Source of the DNA: a virus
Strand: one strand, 5' to 3'
DNA length: 46,619 nucleotides
Virus record (IMG/VR): IMGVR_UViG_3300020443_000001
Coordinates: 1-46,619 of that record
Under the pieces are notes generated by a model. That model was not told the DNA's origin. It searched no databases and saw only the letters and a list, made by a program, of their open reading frames with translations. The translations under genes and the position numbers were made by a program. Below, in pieces: positions 7,314-13,906 of this stretch. How positions within the stretch are numbered: position 1 is the stretch's first letter; every line of letters starts with the position of its first letter.

Positions 7314-8686
7314 TACGATGTCTTTCTCAGGAACAGCCGTGCTTTAGAGCGTGGCTTTGTAAGGTGGTTGTATGCTCGGCTTGTCGCGTCAACAGGGTCA
7401 TCGTGCTTCATTTCTGGGAAGCCCTCAAGGTACGTGTACCAAGTGTCGTTCCATGCACCGCGAACCACGTAAACGTTCCCAGCCTCCGCTTGCGCCGAGA
7501 ACGGCGAGAAGCGTGTGATTTTGTCACCCGTTTCTGGGCTTGACCGTATCTCGTACTCCGAAAGCAACCCAGCGTACGACTGGATTTGGGACTTACCCGC
7601 TTGGCCTGGGTCTTGCGCCAGATCGACGGTGGTGTCGTGCCCATCGTCGTCGGCTAGGCGAAGCACTTTCTTCTCCACGTTCTTTGGAGACAAGTGGTCG
7701 AGTGTACAGTCCAGAATGATAATCTTACCATCCGGCGTCTTACCGATTTTTACCGACGATGTTCCGTCGGGGTCGTTAGTTCCATCGAGAGGCGTTGCCG
7801 CCAAATCCCATGCGCGAACTTTAACCATATCGTGAGGCGCAATGTCGATTTCCTTGACCCAATCGCGCTGGAAGTACATCCCAGACGAAGGCCGGATTTT
7901 CCAGTTGCCCCCTAGGAGGCGTTCCCGTTCTACCAAGGGCAGGGACATCAAGTTAGCCATGTAACCCGGATCGGCTTCCATCAGCACCTTGTTGTCAGTC
8001 AGCTTGGACGAAATGAACGTCACTGACTTCGGCGGGATTGGAACCATGTCGCCGTTGCCGTTGGGCATTTTGTAGTCTTCCAGTTCCTCTGGGGTGTCGG
8101 CCCAAATGATTTTGGAACCCACTCGGACGAAGTACCGAATAGCGCCTGAACGCTCAGGAATTGCATAGCCCGTGTCTTGGTCGATCCACCAAGCGATAAA
8201 ATTCGCTACCCAACTATCCGCATCGGGGTTGCAAGTCGCCCGAACGTAGGGCCGAACACCGCAAGTAGAACGGTTACGCGACAACATGTAGAAGAACTGG
8301 GCCTCGGAGAAGTGCGTCAGCTCGTCGAAAAGCTCCAGAGCAATTTGCGAACCTTGGTAGTTCGCCACGCTCTTTTCGTGTTCTAGGTGCGACATCGAAA
8401 CAGACGCGCCAGAGGGGAATTTCCACTCCAACGTCATTTCTTTCGGCTTGCCGCCAATCGAGGGGTAGATATTGTTGCTTTCGTCCCAGAGCGAACCCTC
8501 GTTTCGGATTTGGGTCGTCGTCCTACGGAAAATCACGGCCCCGAATTTCGGGTTTTTGATGTGCCGGATTGGTTCTGCTAGCAGCGCCCACGACTTCCCG
8601 CCGCCCGCTGCCCCTCCGTAAATTGCGATGTCCGCTGCCGTGCTAAGGAACGTAGTCTGTGGACCCTCTTGGGGCCGAATTTCCAC
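7313..8686 (-). CDS. terL: terminase large subunit
   Basis: A 457-residue packaging motor. Residues 24-32 are a Walker A element (GGAAGGGKS), LELFDELTHF near residue 120 is Walker B with the catalytic Glu, and ATCNPD is the coupling motif III. The C-terminal nuclease domain starts at VRAWDLAATP with its metal-binding Asp; DLAQDPGQAGKS and KHDDPVDATSRA carry the remaining acidic ligands. The start is GTG at 8686 with GGAGGAAT six bases upstream; no ATG fits as well. Length is typical. It cuts concatemers and pumps DNA into the prohead with ATP. Confidence 0.95.
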   Translation of the reverse strand: MEIRPQEGPQTTFLSTAADIAIYGGAAGGGKSWALLAEPIRHIKNPKFGAVIFRRTTTQIRNEGSLWDESNNIYPSIGGKPKEMTLEWKFPSGASVSMSHLEHEKSVANYQGSQIALELFDELTHFSEAQFFYMLSRNRSTCGVRPYVRATCNPDADSWVANFIAWWIDQDTGYAIPERSGAIRYFVRVGSKIIWADTPEELEDYKMPNGNGDMVPIPPKSVTFISSKLTDNKVLMEADPGYMANLMSLPLVERERLLGGNWKIRPSSGMYFQRDWVKEIDIAPHDMVKVRAWDLAATPLDGTNDPDGTSSVKIGKTPDGKIIILDCTLDHLSPKNVEKKVLRLADDDGHDTTVDLAQDPGQAGKSQIQSYAGLLSEYEIRSSPETGDKITRFSPFSAQAEAGNVYVVRGAWNDTWYTYLEGFPEMKHDDPVDATSRAYNHLTKPRSKARLFLRKTS

Positions 8687-8688
8687 CG

Positions 8689-9153
8689 TTATTCCTCCGC
8701 GCTGTCTGTTTCTTTAGGCAGGTCCCGACCATTCTCAGGCAGGTAGAACTGCACCTCCAGCGCGTTTCCGTCTTTGCCAGTCGTCTCTTGGCGTGTGACG
8801 TACCCTCGATCGCGCCCTTGTGTACCCAGCAGGAATTTCACCATGCCACGGTCACCAGCTTTCGCGATCTTCCGCGCCTCGTCTTCTACAGCGTCGATGA
8901 ACTCCGCCATAATGTCTTCTTGCAGGTCGCCCAGATTGATGTTCCGAGAAATCATGGAACTGATCAAACGGCGGCTGCGCCCCAAAGCCGAAGCAGTACG
9001 GGAGATGTTTCCCTCGAACCGGATCAGCGCTGCGGCAACGTCGAGGTCATACACTGGACCTTCAAGATCGCGCCGCGTTGGGCAGTTTAGGAAGTCATAG
9101 TCTTGCACGTAATCAGCATCGCACAAGTCTGGGTATTCTTTAAAGATCGACAT
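8689..9153 (-). CDS. terS: terminase small subunit
   Basis: A 154-residue protein just upstream of the large subunit. It carries a helix-turn-helix segment (FEGNISRTASALGRSRRLIS) near residues 48-68 that would bind the packaging site, an oligomerisation helix (EDIMAEFIDAVEDEARKIAKAGD) and a short GMVKFLLGTQGRDRGYV motif common in small terminases. The ATG at 9153 is preferred to the GTG at 9162 because CCGGAG lies eight bases before the ATG. It selects viral DNA and delivers it to the large subunit. The motif and synteny make the call firm. Confidence 0.85.
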   Translation of the reverse strand: MSIFKEYPDLCDADYVQDYDFLNCPTRRDLEGPVYDLDVAAALIRFEGNISRTASALGRSRRLISSMISRNINLGDLQEDIMAEFIDAVEDEARKIAKAGDRGMVKFLLGTQGRDRGYVTRQETTGKDGNALEVQFYLPENGRDLPKETDSAEE

Positions 9154-9221
9154 GCGTTGCACTCCGGCTTAACCAGTTATACCGCAACTTCTGAGGCAGC
9201 GACCAAACGGCCCCCCTCGAG

Positions 9222-9734
9222 TCAAGCTGCTACTACGGAACTCCGGTCCACGACCAGACGTAGTTTTGAGTCAACAGTCTCCGTGAGGAGCTTGTCACCC
9301 ATAAATTTCTTGATCCGTGCAATCACTGGGTTCTCTTGGAGCATGACAACAACCATGTCCATGATTTCCAACTTTGTCGTATCCAATGCGTCGAAAGGAG
9401 GACGGGCGTCCACGATTTTCGAACAAAACTGTTTCTCTGTTTCGCGAAGCTGGTTGAACGCCTGAGCCGAAAGTCGGGCAGGTGATCGGTCGCCGTTTCG
9501 CAGGAACCCAATGCGGTTTTTGTTGGGCACGGCCTTAAAATCTGCTGGCTCTGCGATGTTGATAAACACAAAGCCCGTCAGAAGTGGTGTGTAATAGACT
9601 ACATTTTTCCGGAGCCTCCTGTTGAAGCGTTGTTTCCGCTGGCGTGGAACATATGCTGGATAACCGCACTCAGACGCAACCTGCGCCTCAGTACCCGAAA
9701 CTACTCGGAGAATATGCCACTGCGAATCGTCCAT
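9222..9734 (-). CDS. NusG-like transcription elongation/antitermination factor
   Basis: A 170-residue protein. The N-terminal NGN-type domain is visible as QWHILRVVSGTEAQVASECGYPAYVPRQRK followed by PLLTGFVFINI, the same order as NusG's W-Y/H-V-V...A-Y-VP...PGYVFV. The C-terminal part from about residue 125 (LEIMDMVVVMLQENPVIARI) is where the KOW domain lies. It is the first gene of the long minus-strand late operon and so is well placed to stop premature termination across more than 20 kb. Its ATG coincides with the predicted transcription start of the promoter upstream, so the message may be leaderless. Confidence 0.85.
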   Translation of the reverse strand: MDDSQWHILRVVSGTEAQVASECGYPAYVPRQRKQRFNRRLRKNVVYYTPLLTGFVFINIAEPADFKAVPNKNRIGFLRNGDRSPARLSAQAFNQLRETEKQFCSKIVDARPPFDALDTTKLEIMDMVVVMLQENPVIARIKKFMGDKLLTETVDSKLRLVVDRSSVVAA

Positions 9735-9740
9735 GCTTTC

Positions 9741-9769
9741 ACACTAGCACACCCGTGGCCCTGTGTCAA
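9741..9769 (-). promoter_or_regulatory. late operon promoter (sigma70-type)
   Basis: On the minus strand TTGACA (9769-9764), a 17-base spacer and TAGTGT (9746-9741). The -10 ends seven bases before the A of the NusG-like ATG at 9734, so transcription would start at or next to the start codon. Confidence 0.75.
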
Positions 9770-10092
9770 GCAGTTGTGAATTGTCGCGGGTGAGGCGGTG
9801 CACCTGTACCACACACGCATGTAGGGGCGGGGGCGCACGTACGCGGGGGCGCGACGGGGCGGCCACGGGGCGGCCACGGGGGCGCATAGGCGGCATGGCG
9901 GGCGGGGGTAGTAGCCCAGACGGCGGCGCATGCAGGGACGGGCCACGGGGAGGCCGTGGGAGTTGACGCGTTGACACTGGGGTGGGCGTTTTTTTGGCTC
10001 AAGGTGACGGTTGGCTCCGAATCATACGTATGCTTAGGCACGCTTGGGTCCCCCTGTCAAGTATCTGCGTGTGTGCGCGGGCGCAGATTCGT

Positions 10093-10114
10093 GTGCGCTT
10101 GTGCACAAGCGCAC
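10093..10114. promoter_or_regulatory. 22-bp perfect palindrome, operator-like
   Basis: A perfect 22-bp palindrome centred on GTGCAC, with outer arms GTGCGCTT and AAGCGCAC. It ends 22 bases before the -35 of the first early promoter, a usual place for a dimeric regulator to bind. The binding protein is unknown. Confidence 0.6.
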
Positions 10115-10136
10115 GACACCGGGTGTTCGCGGGGGC

Positions 10137-10165
10137 TTGCGCGAATCGCCGCCGCGTGATATTCT
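10137..10165 (+). promoter_or_regulatory. early promoter P1
   Basis: TTGCGC (10137-10142), 17-base spacer, TATTCT (10160-10165), followed by the leader CGAATCAGGAGACAGACATG shared with other early genes. It drives the Ala-rich gene at 10206. Confidence 0.65.
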
Positions 10166-10205
10166 GGTTGTACGGGGAATCAGCCCCACGAATCAGGAGA
10201 CAGAC

Positions 10206-10433
10206 ATGCCGAATCGCCGCCTAGCCGCCGCCCACGACGCCGCCGCCCAAGCCCACGCGGACGCAATCCCCGCCGCCGCCGCCGAAGACCGCGAGGCGCA
10301 CCAGCGGGCCAGCGAGGCCCACACCAACGCCGCCGCCGCCCAGCGGGAAGCGCCCAAGAGCCGCGCCGCCGCCGAATACGCCGCCAAGGCCAGCGCCGAG
10401 GCAGACGCCCTGAGCGCCGCCGTGGGCCTCTGA
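10206..10433 (+). CDS. Ala-rich small protein, unknown function
   Basis: A 75-residue protein of extreme composition, about half Ala, with regularly spaced Arg, Glu, His and Asp. It should form one long amphipathic helix or coiled coil (AAAHDAAAQAHADAI, then AAAEYAAKASAEADALSAA). The ATG at 10206 follows AGGAGACAGAC, the early leader of this phage. It is the first gene of the rightward block, with its own promoter and a hairpin directly after it, so it may be made strongly and early. Such Ala-rich helical proteins can be DNA-condensing or scaffolding, but nothing here proves a role. Confidence 0.7.
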   Translation: MPNRRLAAAHDAAAQAHADAIPAAAAEDREAHQRASEAHTNAAAAQREAPKSRAAAEYAAKASAEADALSAAVGL

Positions 10434-10436
10434 GTC

Positions 10437-10455
10437 GGGGGGCTTCGGCCCCTCC
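10437..10455 (+). terminator. UUCG tetraloop hairpin
   Basis: GGGGC (10439-10443), TTCG loop, GCCCC (10448-10452): a very stable UUCG hairpin just behind the stop of the Ala-rich gene. There is no U-tract, so it may protect the 3' end or attenuate, not fully terminate. Confidence 0.5.
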
Positions 10456-10537
10456 CCTCCCCCTGCCGTGTGTTTCGGCCTATCCCTCTGGATACGTCTA
10501 CGAGGAATAGCCCCCAACACAACCAAGGAGAATACCT

Positions 10538-10753
10538 ATGACTCACGCAACAACACCCCTGACCGTACACATCCTGAGCGCACACCCCGTGGGCGAAGAT
10601 AGCTCGGTCGTCTGGGTCGCGGCAGCACGGACGCAAAAGGAAGCAGAAGAAAAGCTGCTGGCGCAAATCGCGGAAGGCTGGGACGAAGTGACGAAAGACG
10701 AACTGCACGACGAGAGCCAATGGGCCGTCGTCGCCGTAGAAGAAACCGTGTAA
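10538..10753 (+). CDS. small acidic protein, unknown function
   Basis: A 71-residue protein with a strong ribosome site (CCAAGGAGAATACCT then ATG). The pattern is strand-strand-helix-strand: LTVHILSAHP, SSVVWVAAARTQKEAEEKLLAQIAEGW, then QWAVVAVEE. It is compact and soluble-looking, with no cysteine and no known motif. It lies between the Ala-rich gene and the promoter P2, in a block of small early genes that in phages often act on host functions. No function can be named. Confidence 0.7.
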   Translation: MTHATTPLTVHILSAHPVGEDSSVVWVAAARTQKEAEEKLLAQIAEGWDEVTKDELHDESQWAVVAVEETV

Positions 10754-10807
10754 GGAGAAAACAAAACTCAGCTCAGACGTCCTAGCAGACCACGGCTAAC
10801 GCCACTA

Positions 10808-10836
10808 TTGACAACACCACCGCCCCGTGCTAAGAT
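10808..10836 (+). promoter_or_regulatory. early promoter P2
   Basis: TTGACA (10808-10813), 17-base spacer, TAAGAT (10831-10836), followed by the ATCAGGAGAACAAACATG leader. It drives the 247-residue gene at 10886. Confidence 0.75.
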
Positions 10837-10885
10837 GGGGTACAGCAACGGGCCAATGATTCGCCCACCAATCAGGAGAACAAAC

Positions 10886-11629
10886 ATGACTAATGCAACA
10901 GAAAACACCGTAACGATGCACCACGCAACCCGCGCTAAGATGGACAAGCTGGTCGCCCTTCTGGCGGCGGAATACCCAGCACTGCACATCACTCCAGCAG
11001 CAGACGAAATCGGCAAGCTGACCCACTTCGAAACGACGCACACCACGCCTGAAAGCGACGAGGAGACGGAACACACCGTCGTCGTCCTGACCACCAAGAA
11101 AGTCCCAGAACTGGCGGACATCTTTGCCGCCTGTGAAGACGCCAATCTAGACCCAGAAGCGGGCGCAGACGAACCCGACGACAAGCCGACATCCAGCATC
11201 GTCCCAGAAACCTACCGCCGCATGTACCGCGAGAACAGCAGCACGGGCCGTAGCAACGGCGACTGGTTGGCCGAACGCCTCGCCGTGGATTGCCTGAATG
11301 CTGATGGCAAGCTGGTGATCGAGGACTTCACGACCATTCTGGAGAAGAACGGCGTGGATATGAGCGGGAAATGGGCGCAAGCCCGCCACAACCCTGAGAA
11401 CGGGGGTTCTGGCCGCTACCGGATGAACGGACGCCAAGTGCTGGAGAAGGTCCTTGCCAAATCCGGCATCTACATCGGCCACGACGGCAGCGAGCACCAG
11501 CCAGACGCAGAGTTTCTTGCGGATATCCGCACCAAGCACGCCAAGTGGCTGGCCAAGGAGGCCAAGCGTGACGAGGCCACCGCCGCCTCGATCAAGGAGG
11601 CCGTAGAGGGGACAGACGCGGAAGAATAA
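10886..11629 (+). CDS. early protein of unknown function, paralog of the 20252 gene
   Basis: A 247-residue protein starting at the ATG (10886) that follows AGGAGAACAAAC. The N-terminal 100 residues are acidic and may form a small domain. From about residue 105 (SIVPETYRRMYRE) it matches the protein at 20252-20806: SIIDPKYAAAYKD, then a D-W-L step, a central helix, and the shared GRxRM motif followed by L-x-x-x-L/A-x-A/K-x-G and G-x-E-H/W-H. The C-terminus is a charged helix. Both copies have their own early promoters and a hairpin after the gene. The repeated domain looks like a compact helical DNA- or protein-binding unit; the function is unknown. Confidence 0.75.
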   Translation: MTNATENTVTMHHATRAKMDKLVALLAAEYPALHITPAADEIGKLTHFETTHTTPESDEETEHTVVVLTTKKVPELADIFAACEDANLDPEAGADEPDDKPTSSIVPETYRRMYRENSSTGRSNGDWLAERLAVDCLNADGKLVIEDFTTILEKNGVDMSGKWAQARHNPENGGSGRYRMNGRQVLEKVLAKSGIYIGHDGSEHQPDAEFLADIRTKHAKWLAKEAKRDEATAASIKEAVEGTDAEE

Positions 11630-11641
11630 GGCCGCATCGGT

Positions 11642-11664
11642 GAGGGGGCTTCGCCGCCCCCGAT
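11642..11664 (+). terminator. GC-rich hairpin after the 10886 gene
   Basis: GGGGGC (11644-11649) pairs with GCCCCC (11656-11661) around a TTCGCC loop, starting 15 bases after the stop codon. No U-tract follows, so it may attenuate or stabilise the message. Confidence 0.5.
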
Positions 11665-11698
11665 CCCGTGCGACTTTGCACCGAACAAGGAGACAAAC

Positions 11699-11905
11699 AT
11701 GAACATCCAGCGCGTGACAATCGCCCATCCAGACGACCCAGAGCGGACACTAGCATTTCACACGACATTGCTGTCCACGCACCGCGCCATCAAGAAGGCG
11801 ATGGAGAAGAAGGGGTACCTCGTGATCGACACAAATGATGAGATAGCCGACATCAGCAGCGCCAAGGAAGCGCTAGACATCGCCGCCACGATCTTGCCAC
11901 TCTAA
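11699..11905 (+). CDS. small protein of unknown function
   Basis: A 68-residue protein with AAGGAGACAAAC before the ATG. It has an N-terminal strand (NIQRVTIAHPDDPERTLAFHT), an amphipathic helix (HRAIKKAMEKKGYLVI) and a C-terminal helix (SAKEALDIAATILPL), consistent with a compact alpha/beta fold. It is in the early small-gene block and is followed after 14 bases by another short gene with its own AGGAG site. No family is recognised. Confidence 0.65.
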   Translation: MNIQRVTIAHPDDPERTLAFHTTLLSTHRAIKKAMEKKGYLVIDTNDEIADISSAKEALDIAATILPL

Positions 11906-11919
11906 CAGGAGAATTTCCC

Positions 11920-12096
11920 ATGACAGACAAACCCACCAACCTGCAGCGCCTCAACACGCTACGCAACACCCTGATCAAGGAGGTGAAGGGCTTCCGCGAC
12001 ATGCCGACGTTTGACTACAAGTGGCCTTGCTACCAGCGCGCCTTGGGGATGCTTGAGGGAACGGAACTCTGCATCGCGGCTATTGACTGGGATTGA
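11920..12096 (+). CDS. 58-residue protein of unknown function
   Basis: A short gene with a good ribosome site (ACAGGAGAATTTCCC then ATG); the same leader string is repeated before the gene at 12411. The product is a helical, mildly basic protein with two Cys and several Trp/Tyr (LQRLNTLRNTLIKEVKGFRDMP, then YKWPCYQRALGMLEGTELC). The -35 of promoter P3 lies inside its last codons. Codon choice resembles the neighbours, which supports a real gene. Confidence 0.65.
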   Translation: MTDKPTNLQRLNTLRNTLIKEVKGFRDMPTFDYKWPCYQRALGMLEGTELCIAAIDWD

Positions 12097-12112
12097 GTTC
12101 CCGTGTTAAGAT
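12083..12112 (+). promoter_or_regulatory. early promoter P3
   Basis: TTGACT (12083-12088), 18-base spacer, TAAGAT (12107-12112) preceded by TGT, followed by the leader AAATCAGGAGAAAACCAATG. It overlaps the end of the 11920 gene. Confidence 0.65.
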
Positions 12113-12140
12113 GGTGGTACATCAAATCAGGAGAAAACCA

Positions 12141-12350
12141 ATGATTCGTTCCCGCCTTCTTTCCGCCCGCCGTGTTGTCGGCCTCTATATCCTCTGTTCC
12201 CGCATTTGGGTGGTTGCGCCCCGCTGTGGTCGCCCTTCCGTCGGGCTTCGCGCTGGCCGTCCCCTCCGCTTCGGGTATTGGGGCGTCTATTCCGACCTTG
12301 GCCCTCTTGGCCGCGCCCTCGTGCGTTTGGGTTTCTGGCTTTCTCGCTAG
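12141..12350 (+). CDS. Arg/Trp-rich 69-residue peptide, unknown function
   Basis: The ATG at 12141 has AGGAG and stands directly behind promoter P3, which has no other gene to serve before the next ribosome site. The product is strongly cationic with many Arg spaced among Leu, Val and aromatic residues (IRSRLLSARRVVGLYILC, then FGYWGVYSDLGPLGRALVRL). It could insert in membranes or bind nucleic acid. Codon use, with many TCC, CTT and CGC codons, differs from the neighbours, which are rich in GAC/GAA/AAG codons. That composition makes it possible that the transcript, not the peptide, is the product. Confidence 0.45.
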   Translation: MIRSRLLSARRVVGLYILCSRIWVVAPRCGRPSVGLRAGRPLRFGYWGVYSDLGPLGRALVRLGFWLSR

Positions 12351-12410
12351 CGCCTTCGGGCTGTCGCGGCAACGCGGCGGTCCCCCCTTCCCTTAACAGG
12401 AGAATTTCCC

Positions 12411-12713
12411 ATGGATAACAACGAACCGCTTCCCGCCCACAACGTGCTGCGACACAACAGCACTTACATGAATCTGGTAGCCAGCGACCCGAAAGAGCAG
12501 GAGCTGCGGGTTCTCTGGTACAAGACGCTTCGCGCAAAGGAGGACGGCGAAGAGGGCGCGGCGCTAGAACACGACCGCGTAAACGACAGACTGGCGAAGT
12601 ACCTGTGGGACCGCACCGAGGCAGAAATCGCCGCAGACCGAGCCAAGCACCCCAAAGCCAAACGCAACCAAGTACACAATGGCCCGATGGGCCTAGGAAG
12701 GAACTTGCCATGA
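12411..12713 (+). CDS. protein of unknown function
   Basis: A 100-residue protein with the ACAGGAGAATTTCCC leader before its ATG. It is hydrophilic and largely helical (SDPKEQELRVLWYKTLRAKE, ALEHDRVNDRLAKYLWDRTE). Its stop overlaps the ATG of the next gene (CCATGA), so the two are translationally coupled. No family is recognised and the function is unknown. Confidence 0.7.
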   Translation: MDNNEPLPAHNVLRHNSTYMNLVASDPKEQELRVLWYKTLRAKEDGEEGAALEHDRVNDRLAKYLWDRTEAEIAADRAKHPKAKRNQVHNGPMGLGRNLP

Positions 12714-13072
12714 GCACGATAACAGGGCGCTTCACGCGCACCACGCCGAATTTCACAGAACAAGCCAAGGGTCAGCGTTTCATAGACCCCGACGACCCAC
12801 GGCCCCTTCGCGACCAGATAGGGGAACACTGCGACTTCGGGCGCTGGATTTCAATGGACGGATGGGAATGGCGCTTCCAAGGCCACGACGCATTTGGCAA
12901 CACTGACGGCGAAAAGCAGACATCCCACATCGCCGCCGTCTACGGACCTGATGTTATGTTGGAACTAAGCCGCGTGACGCGGGGGCTGGAAATGCTGGTG
13001 TTCCTGCAGTGGGGCTGGGTGCTTCACAAGGACTCCCACGGCGTAACAGTGTCAAGACTAGCGAGGAACTGA
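12710..13072 (+). CDS. protein of unknown function
   Basis: A 120-residue protein starting at the ATG (12710) that overlaps the previous stop, with AAGGAA upstream. It contains several Trp (DFGRWISMDGWEWRFQGHD) and a hydrophobic C-terminal helix (VTRGLEMLVFLQWGWVLH) that may pack a core or a partner. It is followed immediately by the gene at 13075. No known domain is visible. Confidence 0.7.
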   Translation: MSTITGRFTRTTPNFTEQAKGQRFIDPDDPRPLRDQIGEHCDFGRWISMDGWEWRFQGHDAFGNTDGEKQTSHIAAVYGPDVMLELSRVTRGLEMLVFLQWGWVLHKDSHGVTVSRLARN

Positions 13073-13074
13073 AA

Positions 13075-13395
13075 ATGGCGACGAACTCGAAAGAGCAGTG
13101 GGGACCGTGGATTTCCCCGATACAGAAACCCGAGACGGGCGAATACGTGCAGCTAGAGCTTCAAGGCCACGGTGAAACGTACCTCCACGAGTGCTTGGTG
13201 CTGGGTTTCTTTGGCGAGGGAACAAAAACACTTGTCAAGGCAATGCCACCATTTCCTAAGGGTACGAGGGGCGTGCTTCGGTGGCGTCGACGGATCGAGA
13301 CGACGGGTATCGAGGTGGAGAGGACCATCCGACGCAAGGCACCTCTGGCGAGGAACACGAAAGAGCGGGCTGTAAGAACACCATGCCACACCTGA
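13075..13395 (+). CDS. basic protein of unknown function
   Basis: A 106-residue protein with GAGGAA and ATG two bases after the preceding stop. The N-terminal half looks like a small beta barrel (PWISPIQKPETGEYVQLEL, then ECLVLGFFGEG), and the C-terminal third is Arg/Lys-rich (GVLRWRRRIETTG, RTIRRKAPLARNTKE), suggesting nucleic acid contact. It is the last gene before the non-coding inverted-repeat region. No family is recognised. Confidence 0.6.
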   Translation: MATNSKEQWGPWISPIQKPETGEYVQLELQGHGETYLHECLVLGFFGEGTKTLVKAMPPFPKGTRGVLRWRRRIETTGIEVERTIRRKAPLARNTKERAVRTPCHT

Positions 13396-13448
13396 CGAGG
13401 TATGACTCAGACGCAACGAAAGGCGTCGCAGATTACCAAAAGCAATGC

Positions 13449-13462
13449 GCAGGTGTCTCACC
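13449..13462 (+). repeat. inverted repeat arm a (partner 13780-13793)
   Basis: GCAGGTGTCTCACC, a perfect 14-base inverse match of GGTGAGACACCTGC at 13780-13793. Confidence 0.9.
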
Positions 13463-13479
13463 GGCACTACCGTCTCACC
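13463..13479 (+). repeat. inverted repeat arm b (partner 13566-13582)
   Basis: GGCACTACCGTCTCACC, a perfect 17-base inverse match of GGTGAGACGGTAGTGCC at 13566-13582. It adjoins arm a without a gap. Confidence 0.9.
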
Positions 13480-13565
13480 TGCGGGGGTACATACGGCCCC
13501 CAGAGTGCTGTACGGTCTCTAAGGGTCCTCTCCTACCCCCTTTTTTGCATAGAGATAGAGAGAGA

Positions 13566-13582
13566 GGTGAGACGGTAGTGCC
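13566..13582 (-). repeat. inverted repeat partner of arm b
   Basis: GGTGAGACGGTAGTGCC. Pairing with 13463-13479 encloses about 86 bases that contain a GGGGG/CCCCC hairpin and a T6 run. Confidence 0.9.
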
Positions 13583-13779
13583 ATGCACCTCTCGGCCCGT
13601 CCCCGTCGTGCTCTCGTGCGTCCCATCTCGGTGTCCCATCCTCATTCGGCCCCTGTGCCATCCCTACCTGACATACCCGCCGTCAACGCCCCTGCGCCTC
13701 GCTGCCACACCTCCTCTGTGCCGTAATACCTCTATGGCACGGCCCCGACACTACCTGTGCACCACCTAGACATTGCAGA

Positions 13780-13793
13780 GGTGAGACACCTGC
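13780..13793 (-). repeat. inverted repeat partner of arm a
   Basis: GGTGAGACACCTGC. Pairing with 13449-13462 would close a structure of about 345 bases. Confidence 0.9.
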
Positions 13794-13840
13794 TACTACT
13801 GGAGATTGTAACCTAATACCCCCTCACAAGCGAGTCATAC

Positions 13841-13869
13841 TAGACACACCTGCGCGGGTGTGCTATGGT
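13841..13869 (+). promoter_or_regulatory. early promoter P4 with internal inverted repeat
   Basis: TAGACA (13841-13846), 17-base spacer, TATGGT (13864-13869) with an extended -10 TGC. The spacer holds CACACC TGCGCG GGTGTG (13845-13862), an inverted repeat that could be an operator. Confidence 0.6.
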
Positions 13870-13906
13870 GGTGGGGCACCGATTCGTGATCAATATGGAG
13901 ACAGCC

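Larger units (their letters stand above)
9735..10136. other. divergent control region, GC-rich, no gene
   Basis: About 400 bases between the late promoter and the first early promoter. No open frame here has a ribosome site or sensible composition. It holds a G-rich plus strand with tandem 11-mers ACGGGGCGGCC at 9854-9864 and 9865-9875 and a partial third copy, an inverted repeat CCACGG/CCGTGG (9943-9948, 9954-9959), two TTGAC elements (9963, 9971) without a matching -10, an inverted repeat ATCTGCG/CGCAGAT (10063-10069, 10082-10088), and a 22-bp palindrome. Likely roles are transcription control and possibly replication or packaging initiation. Confidence 0.7.
13396..13840. other. non-coding region with bipartite long inverted repeats
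   Basis: About 450 bases without a credible gene. GCAGGTGTCTCACC (13449-13462) is the exact inverse of 13780-13793, and the adjoining 17-mer at 13463-13479 is the exact inverse of 13566-13582. The core GTCTCACC or its inverse GGTGAGAC occurs four times. Further hairpins are GGGGG/CCCCC around 13482-13500 and an 8-bp stem GTGCCGTA/TATGGCAC (13718-13725, 13733-13740). A purine run lies at 13548-13577, and 13590-13760 is C-rich on the plus strand. Candidate origin of replication or structured non-coding RNA. Confidence 0.6.

Noticed and set aside
9963-9999. TTGACG and TTGACA at 9963 and 9971 as a further promoter
   Set aside because: No -10-like hexamer is found at 16-18 bases on the plus strand (the sequence there is TTGGCT).
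9747-10041. Several open frames in the GC-rich control region
   Set aside because: Open frames arise on both strands from high GC; none has a ribosome site, and the products are Pro/Arg/Gly low-complexity.
13281-13769. 162-codon open frame through the non-coding region
   Set aside because: Overlaps the end of the 13075 gene without a ribosome site, has Pro/Cys/Arg-rich low-complexity content and spans the inverted repeats; more likely non-coding.
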